This document shows positions 1 through 6,122 of a stretch of DNA of 7,480 bases, in pieces. Source of the DNA: JBBRYW01 sp038237235 (GTDB taxonomy: Bacteria; Actinomycetota; Thermoleophilia; Gaiellales; Gaiellaceae). The DNA lies in the NCBI GenBank assembly GCA_038237235.1, contig JBBRYW010000160.1:1-7480 (forward strand), read 5' to 3'. The notes beneath the pieces are model-generated. The model did no database searches, was not told the origin of the DNA, and saw only the letters and a program-made list of their open reading frames with translations. Each line of letters begins with the position of its first letter. Positions within the stretch are counted from its first letter, which is position 1. The position numbers were made by a program, and so were the translations under genes.

Positions 1-744
1 CCCGCAACCGTCGGAGTGCTCGACGGCAAGATCAGAATTGGCCTGACGGGCGAGGAGCTCGCTCGAATCGCCGAGGCTGGTTCGGGTGCCCGGAAGCTCG
101 GGCCGCGCGACCTCGCAGTCTGCGCCGTGCAGAACGCCGTTGGCGCAACCACTGTCGGCGGGACGCTCGCCGTCTGCCGCGCCGCCCGCATCCGCTTCAT
201 GGCGACCGGCGGCCTCGGCGGCGTCCATCGAGGCTGGACGCAGGGTCAGCCTGACGTGTCTGCCGACCTGGCCGAGATTGCGCGTGCCAAGGTGCTGGTG
301 GTCTCCTCGGGTGTCAAATCCCTGCTCGACGTCAGCGCTACCGTCGAGATCCTCGAGACGCTTGGGATCCCGATTCTCGGCTGGCGCACCGACGAGCTGC
401 CATTGTTCTACGCGGCCCGCGGCGGCCCACCGGCCCCGGCGCGCGTCGAGTCCACAGCTGAGGTCGCCGCGATCGCGCACGCACACTGGGAGCTCGGCGG
501 CTCGGGCCTGCTGCTCGCGCGCCCACCGGACGAGAGCCTGGACGACGTCGAGCCGCTAATCGAGCGGGCGCTAGCGGAGGCAGCGCGAAGAGGTTTGGTC
601 GGCCAGGCCGTCACGCCGTTCGTGCTCTCGCGCCTCCACGCCGGAAGTGACGGACGGACGCTCGAGGCAAACCGGTCGCTCGTCGTCGCGAACGCCGGGC
701 TCGCAGCCCAGGTGGCTGTTGCCTATGCTCGCGAGCGGCGCTGA
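1..744 (+). CDS. psuG: Pseudouridine-5'-phosphate glycosidase, 5' partial
   Basis: PsuG-family enzyme (indigoidine synthase A-like fold), which reversibly cleaves the C-glycosidic bond of pseudouridine 5'-phosphate to uracil and ribose 5-phosphate in cytosolic pseudouridine salvage. The frame is open from the first base (PATVGVLDGKI), so the start lies upstream; 247 residues remain of a family length near 300. The GTG at 16 falls inside the conserved PATxxVLDG block and is not the start. Family motifs in order, numbered from the window edge: GATTVGGT, GGLGGVHRG (His76), DVSADL (Asp89), SSGVKSLLD (Lys106, where the family has its Schiff-base lysine), GWRTDELPLFY, and LEAN (Asn224) near the C-terminus. 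The chain ends normally (VAVAYARERR), with no internal disruption. It converges on the GYD gene, 58 bp from stop to stop. A PfkB-type pseudouridine kinase is the usual partner but would lie outside the window. Confidence 0.95.
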   Translation, partial: PATVGVLDGKIRIGLTGEELARIAEAGSGARKLGPRDLAVCAVQNAVGATTVGGTLAVCRAARIRFMATGGLGGVHRGWTQGQPDVSADLAEIARAKVLVVSSGVKSLLDVSATVEILETLGIPILGWRTDELPLFYAARGGPPAPARVESTAEVAAIAHAHWELGGSGLLLARPPDESLDDVEPLIERALAEAARRGLVGQAVTPFVLSRLHAGSDGRTLEANRSLVVANAGLAAQVAVAYARERR

Positions 745-750
745 CGATTT

Positions 751-762
751 GCCCGTTTGGGC
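751..762. terminator. Small hairpin between convergent genes, possible weak terminator
   Basis: GCCC-GTTT-GGGC gives a 4-bp stem in the 58-bp gap between the convergent stops of psuG and the GYD gene. Read on the minus strand it is followed by AAAT rather than a T-run, and on the plus strand by no T-run. Location suits a bidirectional terminator, but the stem is short and this is only a candidate. Confidence 0.2.
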
Positions 763-802
763 GCCTGACGAACGATCTCTGGCCGAGCTCGTGCCGCGTC
801 GT

Positions 803-1093
803 CTAGGAGCTCTCGATCGCGCCGAGCAGCTCGTCGATCTCGAGAGCCATCAGCGTCTGCAGCCTCGAGCTGCCACGGGCGCCCAGGGCAATCGAGACCT
901 TCGCGATCGTCGCGGCGTCGGGCGCCTCGATCACGTTGACGAAGTCGAACGGCCCGAGTGTGGCCCACTGGTGCAGGACCTTCGCGCCGAGCTCCTCGAC
1001 GTCACGGTTCACCTCTCGTAGCCGCTCCGGGTTCGAATTAAGCGTCTGAACGCCCTGCGCGGTCAGGGTCGTCAGCATGATGTAGGTCGGCAT
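803..1093 (-). CDS. GYD domain protein
   Basis: A 96-residue protein matching the GYD domain family (Pfam name GYD), small ferredoxin-like alpha/beta proteins of unknown biochemical role that are common in Actinobacteria. Diagnostic stretches are the opening MPTYIMLTTLT, the NPERLREVNRDVEELGAKV helix, the QWATLGPFDFVNVIEAPD strand-turn-strand (the family's GxYDFV position reads GPFDFV, so the Tyr of the name is Phe), and the SIALGARGSSRLQTLMAL tail. The domain fills the whole chain, with no signal peptide or membrane segment. The ATG is well supported: an AGGAGG Shine-Dalgarno (complement of 1098-1103) lies just upstream. The stop of the membrane-protein gene is only 15 bp upstream on the same strand, so the two are probably cotranscribed as the tail of the Hsp20 run. 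No enzymatic function should be assigned. Confidence 0.88.
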   Translation of the reverse strand: MPTYIMLTTLTAQGVQTLNSNPERLREVNRDVEELGAKVLHQWATLGPFDFVNVIEAPDAATIAKVSIALGARGSSRLQTLMALEIDELLGAIESS

Positions 1094-1108
1094 TGCTCCT
1101 CCTCTTCT

Positions 1109-1798
1109 CTAGGATCGGGAGCGCGAGCTTACAACCCGGGCGGCCTGGTCGAAGTACAGCATGGCCGAGCCCAGAAGGAAGAGCGGCGAGAGCACGAGGA
1201 ACGCGATCATCGCGGCAGCGCGAAGCGCCTGGTCACCCGTGCCGCGGAGGAGCGCGACGAGCACGAGGCCCGTGAGCAGGATCGTGATCACGAGCGTAGC
1301 GAGCGAGCCCAGGATGTGGACGTAGTCGGCCCGCGCGAGCTGAATGCCACGCCGCAGGGCCGCTCCGACACCGAGCCCCTCCGCAACCGCTGCGGGCACG
1401 GCGAGGCAGACGAGCCCGAAGTACGCAAGCGTCACGAGATCGAATCCGGGCAGCACCAGGATCCGCTGGATCACGAGCGGGAGAAAGGCGATGAACGCCG
1501 CAGCGAGCGCGACCGGCAGGTTACGGCGCACGTTCAGGGCGATCACCGACGCGCCCACGAGCGACCCGGCCCACGCCAGCGTGCCGACGACGGGGACGAT
1601 CGGCCAGACGAGCCGCCGCGGCAGCTCCACGAGCAGTACGGCGGCAGCGGCCGGGCCGACACCCAGCGCGAGCGACGGCCAGAAGCGCCTGCCGTAGAGC
1701 CGGATCGACTCGGCGACAAGCTGCCCAACCGTCCGCGTCTTGTGCGGAAGCGGCGGGGGCAGCCCGGAACGAGTGCGCGGGGGGACCGTTCTCGGCAT
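1109..1798 (-). CDS. Multi-pass membrane protein, hypothetical
   Basis: An integral membrane protein of 229 residues from the ATG at 1798. An in-frame TTG at 1819 would add seven residues; neither start has a well-placed Shine-Dalgarno, so the start is uncertain. A basic, proline-rich cytosolic N-terminus (PPRTRSGLPPPLPHKTRT) leads into an amphipathic VGQLVAESIRLYGRRFWPSL segment. About six hydrophobic segments follow, roughly at residues 40-59, 64-88, 94-116, 120-141, 161-186 and 195-217. The EGLGVGAALRRGIQLARADYVHILG segment between the fourth and fifth resembles the 'A-x-RRS-x-x-L' loop of membrane proteins often labelled glycerophosphodiester-phosphodiesterase-like membrane domain or YciC-like. 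That resemblance is from memory and weak. No catalytic motif is visible and function is unknown. It sits between hsp20 (gap 43 bp, or 22 bp to the TTG) and the GYD gene (15 bp) in an apparent operon. Confidence 0.72.
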   Translation of the reverse strand: MPRTVPPRTRSGLPPPLPHKTRTVGQLVAESIRLYGRRFWPSLALGVGPAAAAVLLVELPRRLVWPIVPVVGTLAWAGSLVGASVIALNVRRNLPVALAAAFIAFLPLVIQRILVLPGFDLVTLAYFGLVCLAVPAAVAEGLGVGAALRRGIQLARADYVHILGSLATLVITILLTGLVLVALLRGTGDQALRAAAMIAFLVLSPLFLLGSAMLYFDQAARVVSSRSRS

Positions 1799-1841
1799 CC
1801 TCTGAGACGGTAACCGCAACCCGCCGCCTACTGGCCTTCGG

Positions 1842-2189
1842 TCAGCCGGAGCTCTCGGCCTCGATCGTCTGAGGCCCCGATCCTCCCCCGACCGGCACGC
1901 GCCGTGGCTTCGCGGCCTCTGCCACCGGGATCGTCAGCGTCAGGACGCCTGACTCGTAGTTCGCCTGGATGTTGTCCGCGTCGAGCGTGTCGCCGAGGAA
2001 GATCTGACGCGAGTAGGTGCCTTGCGGCCGCTCGGAGACGATGACCTCGTCACCCTCGTGCCTGTCGAACCGACGCTCCGCACTAACGGTCACGACGTTG
2101 CGCTCGACCGTCAGCTCGATCGAGTCTCCGTCGACGCCCAGCAGGTCGAACTCGACGACGAACTGGTCGCCACGGCGGAACGCGTCCAT
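1842..2189 (-). CDS. Hsp20/alpha-crystallin small heat-shock protein (core)
   Basis: An ATP-independent holdase chaperone that binds unfolding proteins in the cytosol and passes them to DnaK/ClpB. The 115-residue frame holds the complete alpha-crystallin domain: MDAFRRGDQFVVEFDLLGVD, SIELTVERNVVTVSAERR, the GTYSRQIFLGDTLD strand, the signature NYESGVLTLTIPVA (Gly81-Val-Leu), and a C-terminal V-P-V at 98-100 in place of the IxI oligomerisation motif. The ATG at 2189 matches the family's internal MDAFRRGD block, not a normal start, and has no good Shine-Dalgarno. The family's usual N-terminus is encoded just upstream in another frame (see 2190-2262). If one base of the G4 run at 2191-2194 were absent, the two parts would join as a protein of about 139 residues, the usual length. 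It is the first gene of the run hsp20, membrane protein, GYD. No HspR HAIR or CIRCE operator was seen upstream. Confidence 0.88.
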   Translation of the reverse strand: MDAFRRGDQFVVEFDLLGVDGDSIELTVERNVVTVSAERRFDRHEGDEVIVSERPQGTYSRQIFLGDTLDADNIQANYESGVLTLTIPVAEAAKPRRVPVGGGSGPQTIEAESSG

Positions 2190-2262
2190 CGGGGAGCTGC
2201 CCCGCCCCCGCCTGCTCTGCCAGGCGGTCTAGCTCGCGAAACGGATCGAATCGCATCACCAT
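2190..2262 (-). pseudogene. Out-of-frame N-terminus of the Hsp20 gene
   Basis: From the ATG at 2262 the minus strand reads MVMRFDPFRELDRLAEQ and then AGAGQLP, which is the standard N-terminal region of actinobacterial Hsp20 proteins. It has an ideal Shine-Dalgarno, but the frame is shifted one base against the alpha-crystallin core that begins at 2189. Left unshifted it reads on to a TAG at 2083-2085, giving a 59-residue product without an Hsp20 core. Removing one base in the C4 run (mRNA strand) gives LP-MDAFRRGD, which is continuous with the core. The break may be a genuine frameshift mutation, a homopolymer error, or less likely a recoding site. Confidence 0.8.
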
Positions 2263-2269
2263 CGTAGTG

Positions 2270-2276
2270 CCTCCTT
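2270..2276 (-). promoter_or_regulatory. Shine-Dalgarno AAGGAGG for the Hsp20 ATG at 2262
   Basis: The minus strand reads AAGGAGG, then seven bases (CACTACG), then ATG. This is a near-perfect ribosome binding site at optimal spacing. It marks 2262, not 2189, as the start used by ribosomes and so supports the view that the N-terminal peptide is part of the gene. Confidence 0.8.
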
Positions 2277-2332
2277 GACCCGAAAGGGTTCACCTTCTTG
2301 GTAGCCGGTACGCGCCTCCTCGAAACGGAACC

Positions 2333-4129
2333 CTAAGAGCTCGAGAGCTCGGACGCGAGCGCCTCGGCCTCGTCCACGAGGTCGGAGATCGCATCGAGTC
2401 CTTGCGACCAGAACGCGGGATCCTCGACGTCGAAGCCGATGCGGCGCGCGAGCTCGACCGGTGGCACGGAGCCCCCGGCCCGAAGGAGATCGAGGATGGG
2501 CTCGACGAGCGCCTCCCCCTCGTCGACGTAGCGGCGGTAGATCGCGAGCGAGAAGAGGTACCCGAATGCATAGGCATAGACGTAGCCGGGCGCGAAGATG
2601 AAGTGCGGCACGTAGCTCCACCACGTGCGGTAGCCGCTCGTCACCTCGACCGCCCCGCCGAGCATGCGCTCCTGCTCGGCGGCCCAGAGCTCTCCTACTC
2701 GCTCGACCGGCAGCTCTCCCGACGTGCGCCGGGCGGTATGCACCGCGTTCTCGAAACGGTTCATCGCGATCTGCCTGAACACGGTCGCAAGCGTGTCCTC
2801 GATCCGATTCGTCAGGAGATCGAGCCGGGCCTTCGGATCGCCCTCGCGCTCGAGCAGGATCTGGAACGTGATCGCCTCGCCGAAGACGGACGCCGTCTCC
2901 GCGAGCGTCAGCGGCAGGCGGCTGTTGAGCAGTCCGAGCGGCCCGGAGAGCGCGCCGTGGAGCCCGTGCCCGAGCTCGTGCGCGAGGGTTAGGACGCTTC
3001 GCCGCTCGCCGGAGTAGTTCATCAGGACGTACGGGTGACGGTCGGCGGCATCCGCGCAGAAGGCCCCGTTCATCTTCCCCGGGCGAAGCGCAGCGTCGAT
3101 CCAGCGCTCGTCGAAGAAGCGGCCGACGGCGTCGCCGGCGAGCGGCGAGAACGACGAGAACGCCTCGAGGACCGTCTCCCGCGCCTCCTCCCAGGGCACG
3201 GTCGCCGGAACTCCTTCGAGCGGCGCGAAGCGGTCGTAGTCGGCGAGCCGATCGACGCCGAGCAGGCGTGCCTTCAGTGCGTAGTAGCGGTGCGGGACGT
3301 CGTAGCGGGCGACGATCGCCGCCACGAGGCTGTCGACTGCCTCGTCGGTGATCTGGTTCGACAGGTTGCGCGTGGAGATCCAGGTCCCGTAGCCGCGCAG
3401 CCGATCGTCGATCGCGCGCTCGTTCAGGATCGTGTTCAGGATGAAGTTGCGCGTCCGTAGGCCCGGCCGGAGCGTCTCGGTGATCGCCTCGGCCGTCTGC
3501 CGCCGCTCGTCGCCGTCGGGAAACCGCGCGAGCCGGGCGGTCGCCTCGTCCAGTGACACCTCGTCCCCGTCGACCCGGACGCGCAGATCGGCCGTCAGCT
3601 CATAGAAGAGCCGCGTCCAGGCACTCGCGCCGGTGAGGCTCTTCTCCGCGTCGAGCCGCTCCTCGGGCTCGGACAGGAGGTGCGGGCGGTAGCGGCGGCG
3701 AGCGCGCAGGACGTTCGCATAGCGCGCGAGCGACACGTCGGCGAGGAGTTTCTCAGCGTCCTCTTCGCCGATGCCGGCCCACTCGAGATCGAAGAAGAGC
3801 ACCTCCGTCTCGATGGCCGTCGCGCCCTCGCTGAGCCGCTGAACGAGCGCACCCCTCGCCTCGTCAGAGGTATCCGCTGCGAAGCGGAGCTGGGCGAACG
3901 CCCCGGCGCGGTCGACGATCGACTCGATGCGCTCGAACTCGACCGTCGCCTCGGCCAGCTCCCCCGCGGAGAGGTCCGCGAGCCGGCCGTGGTAGCGCTC
4001 GCGGAAGGCCCTGGCCGCCGAGAGGGCCTCCTCCATCTCCCGCTGGAGACGCGGGTCGTCCGGGCCCTCGTAAAGGTCGGAGAGGTCCCACTCGATCGTC
4101 TCGGCACCCGTCGCCGTCGTCGTAGCCAC
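2333..4129 (-). CDS. pepF: Oligoendopeptidase F, M3 family zinc metallopeptidase
   Basis: A cytosolic zinc metallopeptidase of the M3B/PepF type that cleaves short oligopeptides; roles are in peptide recycling and turnover. It has 598 residues, the family's usual size (about 560-610). The N-terminal helical part opens with TIEWDLSDLYEGPDDPRL, the family's WDLSDLY hallmark. The catalytic site is TLAHELGHGLHG, with zinc ligands His384 and His388 and catalytic Glu385. The third ligand is Glu411 in LAETASVFGE. The C-terminal YVPHFIFAPGYVYAYAFG block (residues 506-523) carries the conserved His and Tyr residues that bind substrate. No signal peptide. The start is GTG at 4129, directly before the WDLSDLY block and without a strong Shine-Dalgarno. 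A TAGGGT box lies six bases upstream (see 4136-4141). The gene is uninterrupted; hsp20 begins 70 bp downstream on the same strand and may have its own promoter. Confidence 0.96.
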   Translation of the reverse strand: MATTTATGAETIEWDLSDLYEGPDDPRLQREMEEALSAARAFRERYHGRLADLSAGELAEATVEFERIESIVDRAGAFAQLRFAADTSDEARGALVQRLSEGATAIETEVLFFDLEWAGIGEEDAEKLLADVSLARYANVLRARRRYRPHLLSEPEERLDAEKSLTGASAWTRLFYELTADLRVRVDGDEVSLDEATARLARFPDGDERRQTAEAITETLRPGLRTRNFILNTILNERAIDDRLRGYGTWISTRNLSNQITDEAVDSLVAAIVARYDVPHRYYALKARLLGVDRLADYDRFAPLEGVPATVPWEEARETVLEAFSSFSPLAGDAVGRFFDERWIDAALRPGKMNGAFCADAADRHPYVLMNYSGERRSVLTLAHELGHGLHGALSGPLGLLNSRLPLTLAETASVFGEAITFQILLEREGDPKARLDLLTNRIEDTLATVFRQIAMNRFENAVHTARRTSGELPVERVGELWAAEQERMLGGAVEVTSGYRTWWSYVPHFIFAPGYVYAYAFGYLFSLAIYRRYVDEGEALVEPILDLLRAGGSVPPVELARRIGFDVEDPAFWSQGLDAISDLVDEAEALASELSSS

Positions 4130-4135
4130 GCCGAG

Positions 4136-4141
4136 ACCCTA
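4136..4141 (-). promoter_or_regulatory. Candidate -10 box for a leaderless pepF transcript
   Basis: The minus strand reads TAGGGT, six bases (CTCGGC), then the GTG start of pepF. TANNNT placed six bases before a start codon is the arrangement of leaderless promoters in Actinobacteria and relatives. No convincing -35 is visible at 16-18 bases. Candidate only. Confidence 0.3.
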
Positions 4142-4218
4142 CCGCGCGCCGAATTGTCTGGGACTCCGGTCGGTCTCGCGCTCGTGACAGTTGCGGCACG
4201 GGCGGTGGGGAGATCCGA

Positions 4219-6084
4219 CTACTGCCGCTTGCGACCGCGCCCGAGGATGAGATCCACGCGGCCCCCCGAGAGAAGTCGCGTTCGGGGACCGGGGCGCTGG
4301 CTGAGCACGCGTCCACGTTTCCGCCTTATCGCGTAGGCAGTCTCGACCCTCCCGGTTCGACAGTGCGCCTTTGAGATTGCCCCCTTTGCCGAGCCGAGCA
4401 TCATCCCCTTGACGTTGGGCACGACACAGGCCGGAGCCGGCGGCGGTGGTGGGGAGGGCGGAGGTGGAGGCGGAGGTGGCGGTGGTGGCGGTGGTGGAGG
4501 AGGCGGCGGCGGCGGCGGAGGTGGAGGCGGTGGTGGCGGAGGTGGCGAAGCGGCGAAGACCACGTACGCCGAGCCGGAGTCGGTGCGTTCGTTGTTGCCG
4601 GCACGCCAAGCGCCCACGATCACGTCGGCGCGGCCGTCTGCGTTCATGTCACCGGCGCCGGCGACCGAGAGCCCCGCGAGATCGTCGTCGGCCGCGCCGT
4701 CGATCTCGAAACCGCCGAGACCGAGAGCGAGCAGGTCGATGCTCGTCGTAGACGTCTTTCCGAAGACCACGTAAGCCGAGCCCGAATCCGTGCGGCCGTT
4801 GTTGTCGGCAACGTGAGCGCCGACGATCACGTCGGGGCGTCCGTCGCCGTTCACGTCGCCCGCGCCGGCGACCGAGATTCCGGCGGAATCGCCGGCCGCG
4901 GCGCCGTCGATCCGGAAGCCGTCCGTGCCGAGCGCGCTCAATTCGACGGTCGAGGTCGAGCTCTTGCCGAAGATCACGTAGGCCGAGCCCGAGTTGGCGC
5001 GACCGTTGTTGTCCGCTTGAGAGGCGCCCACGATCACGTCGGGGCGTCCGTCCCCGCTCACGTCGCCGAGGCCGGCGGCCGAGACTCCGGCGCCGTCGGC
5101 GGCGGCCGCACCGTCGATCCGAAAGCCCGCGGCGCCGAGCGCGAGCAGGTCGACGCTCGTCGTGGACGCCTTGCCGAAGACGACGTAGGCTGAGCCGGAG
5201 TCGGCGCGGCCGTTGTTGTCGGCCTTGGCGGCGCCCACGATCACGTCGGGGCGTCCGTCCCCGTTTACGTCACCCACGCCGGCGGAGGGGCGTCCGGCAC
5301 CGTCGCCGGCCGCGGCGCCATCGATCCGAAAGCCGCCGCTACCGAGCGCGAGCAGGTCGACACTTGTCGTGCACGCCTTGCCGAAGACAACGTAGACCGA
5401 GCCGGAGTCGGCGCGAGCATTGTTGTCCGCCTGGTACGCGCCCACGATCACGTCGGGGCGTCCGTCCCCGTTCACGTCGCCGGCTCGCGCTACCGAGAAC
5501 CCTGCGGAATCGCCGGCTGCCGCGCCGTCGATCCGGAAGCCGTCCGTGCCGAGGGCGTTCAGGTCGATGGGCGCGGGCACCAGCCTTCCAAACACGACGT
5601 AGGCCGAGCCCGAGAGGGCGCGGCCGTTGTTGGAGGCGTCCCGAGCGCCGATGATCAGGTCGGGGCGGCCGTCCCCGTTCACGTCGCCCGCGCCGGCGAC
5701 GGCGATCCCCGCCTCATCGCCGGCCGCAGCGCCGTCGATCCGGAAGCCGCCCGTGCCGAGCGCGTTCAGATCGACGATCGTCGTCGTCGTCCTGCCGAAG
5801 ACGACGTACGCCGAGCCGGAGTCGGCGCGGCCGTTGTTGTCGGCACGGGACGCGCCCACGATCACATCCGGGCGGCCGTCCCCGTTCACGTCCCCCGCAC
5901 CGTCGACCGAGAACCCCGCGCCGTCAGTGGCCGCCGCACCGTCGATTCGGATGTTCGCTTCTCGCAGGAGATCGACGACGCCGCCGGGAGTCGGCGGCGC
6001 CCCCGCCGGCTGCGCGCCGGACAGAGCGAAGCCGAGCCCGACGCAAAGAACGGCTGCCGCTCTGCAGAAGGCAGACATCCGCAT
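4219..6084 (-). CDS. Exported seven-bladed FG-GAP propeller protein with P30 linker and PASTA domain
   Basis: A 621-residue secreted protein. It opens with a signal peptide, MRMSAFC followed by a hydrophobic core (AAAVLCVGLGFALSG), with likely cleavage near AQPAGA. Residues 36-512 hold seven FG-GAP (integrin-alpha-like) repeats with a period of 69 residues, shorter in the first. Each contains FRIDGAA, then GAGDVNGDGRPDVIVGA (the DxNxDGxxD calcium loop), then ADNNGRADSGSAYVVFG. Seven units suit one closed beta-propeller. Calcium loops persist with variants: Ser for Asn in blade 5, and NADGRAD in blade 7. Residues 514-543 are 30 consecutive prolines, followed by Ser, five Pro and APA. Residues 553-617 form a PASTA-like domain (CVVPNVKGMML, SAKGAISKAHC, GRVLSQRPGPRTRL) with Cys553 and Cys575 placed to form a disulfide. 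Likely extracellular or wall-associated, with the propeller held off the wall by the proline rod; ligand unknown. No LPXTG or C-terminal membrane segment. An alternative ATG lies at 6078. Confidence 0.93.
   Translation of the reverse strand: MRMSAFCRAAAVLCVGLGFALSGAQPAGAPPTPGGVVDLLREANIRIDGAAATDGAGFSVDGAGDVNGDGRPDVIVGASRADNNGRADSGSAYVVFGRTTTTIVDLNALGTGGFRIDGAAAGDEAGIAVAGAGDVNGDGRPDLIIGARDASNNGRALSGSAYVVFGRLVPAPIDLNALGTDGFRIDGAAAGDSAGFSVARAGDVNGDGRPDVIVGAYQADNNARADSGSVYVVFGKACTTSVDLLALGSGGFRIDGAAAGDGAGRPSAGVGDVNGDGRPDVIVGAAKADNNGRADSGSAYVVFGKASTTSVDLLALGAAGFRIDGAAAADGAGVSAAGLGDVSGDGRPDVIVGASQADNNGRANSGSAYVIFGKSSTSTVELSALGTDGFRIDGAAAGDSAGISVAGAGDVNGDGRPDVIVGAHVADNNGRTDSGSAYVVFGKTSTTSIDLLALGLGGFEIDGAADDDLAGLSVAGAGDMNADGRADVIVGAWRAGNNERTDSGSAYVVFAASPPPPPPPPPPPPPPPPPPPPPPPPPPPPPPSPPPPPAPACVVPNVKGMMLGSAKGAISKAHCRTGRVETAYAIRRKRGRVLSQRPGPRTRLLSGGRVDLILGRGRKRQ
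4456..4545 (-). repeat. CCN trinucleotide tract encoding 30 prolines
   Basis: Ninety bases of uninterrupted proline codons on the minus strand, seen as (GGN) repeats on the plus strand. A Ser codon (4453-4455) and five more Pro codons follow. Codons are a mix of CCA, CCG and CCT with one CCC; the only longer identical run is five CCG. The plus strand is rich in GG doublets and could form two-tetrad quadruplexes. Confidence 0.95.
4559..5980 (-). repeat. Seven tandem 207-bp repeats encoding FG-GAP blades
   Basis: The FG-GAP units are visible in the DNA as near-identical blocks about 207 bp apart. Examples are the plus-strand GATCACGTCGGGGCGTCCGTCC-like segment near 4618, 4825, 5032, 5239, 5446, 5653 and 5860, and the CCGTTGTTGTC block. 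Similarity at base level implies internal duplication with limited divergence. The unit nearest the signal peptide (5' end of the gene) and the one nearest the proline tract are the most divergent. Confidence 0.85.
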
Positions 6085-6085
6085 A

Positions 6086-6114
6086 TGTATCTAGGAAACG
6101 TTGCCGGTCGTCAA
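6086..6114 (-). promoter_or_regulatory. Candidate promoter of the FG-GAP gene
   Basis: On the minus strand a TTGACG box (complement of 6109-6114) lies 15 bases before TAGATA (6088-6093), or 17 before GATACA (6086-6091). The start ATG at 6084 follows within a few bases. There is no Shine-Dalgarno upstream of either ATG (6084, 6078), so the transcript would have almost no leader. The -10 match is poor, so this is a weak candidate. Confidence 0.25.
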
Positions 6115-6122
6115 GTTCGCGA

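Noticed and set aside
647..1021. Plus-strand open frame overlapping the psuG end and the GYD gene
   Set aside because: It straddles the psuG stop in another frame and is antisense to a well-supported GYD domain; no domain of its own.
2263..2332. HspR (HAIR) or HrcA (CIRCE) operator upstream of hsp20
   Set aside because: Searched for CTTGAGT-N7-ACTCAAG and TTAGCACTC-N9-GAGTGCTAA type sequences by eye; only a lone CTTGAC is present.
3595..4107. Alternative minus- and plus-strand frames inside pepF
   Set aside because: Arg/Ser/Pro-rich shadow translations of GC-rich codons; the M3 peptidase frame is intact over 598 codons.
4132..4178. Inverted repeat CGAGACC / GGTCTCG between the FG-GAP gene and pepF
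   Set aside because: Seven bases with a 33-base loop, no T-run and no symmetry beyond that; expected by chance in GC-rich DNA.
4559..5980. Regularly spaced repeats resembling an array
   Set aside because: The spacing is 207 bp and in frame with a protein repeat; repeats and intervals do not resemble CRISPR.
4409..6094. Many long plus-strand open frames with repeats such as AAPSIRKP and TITSGRPSPFTSP
   Set aside because: They are antisense images of the FG-GAP repeats and the proline tract; the minus frame has a signal peptide, calcium loops and a PASTA domain.
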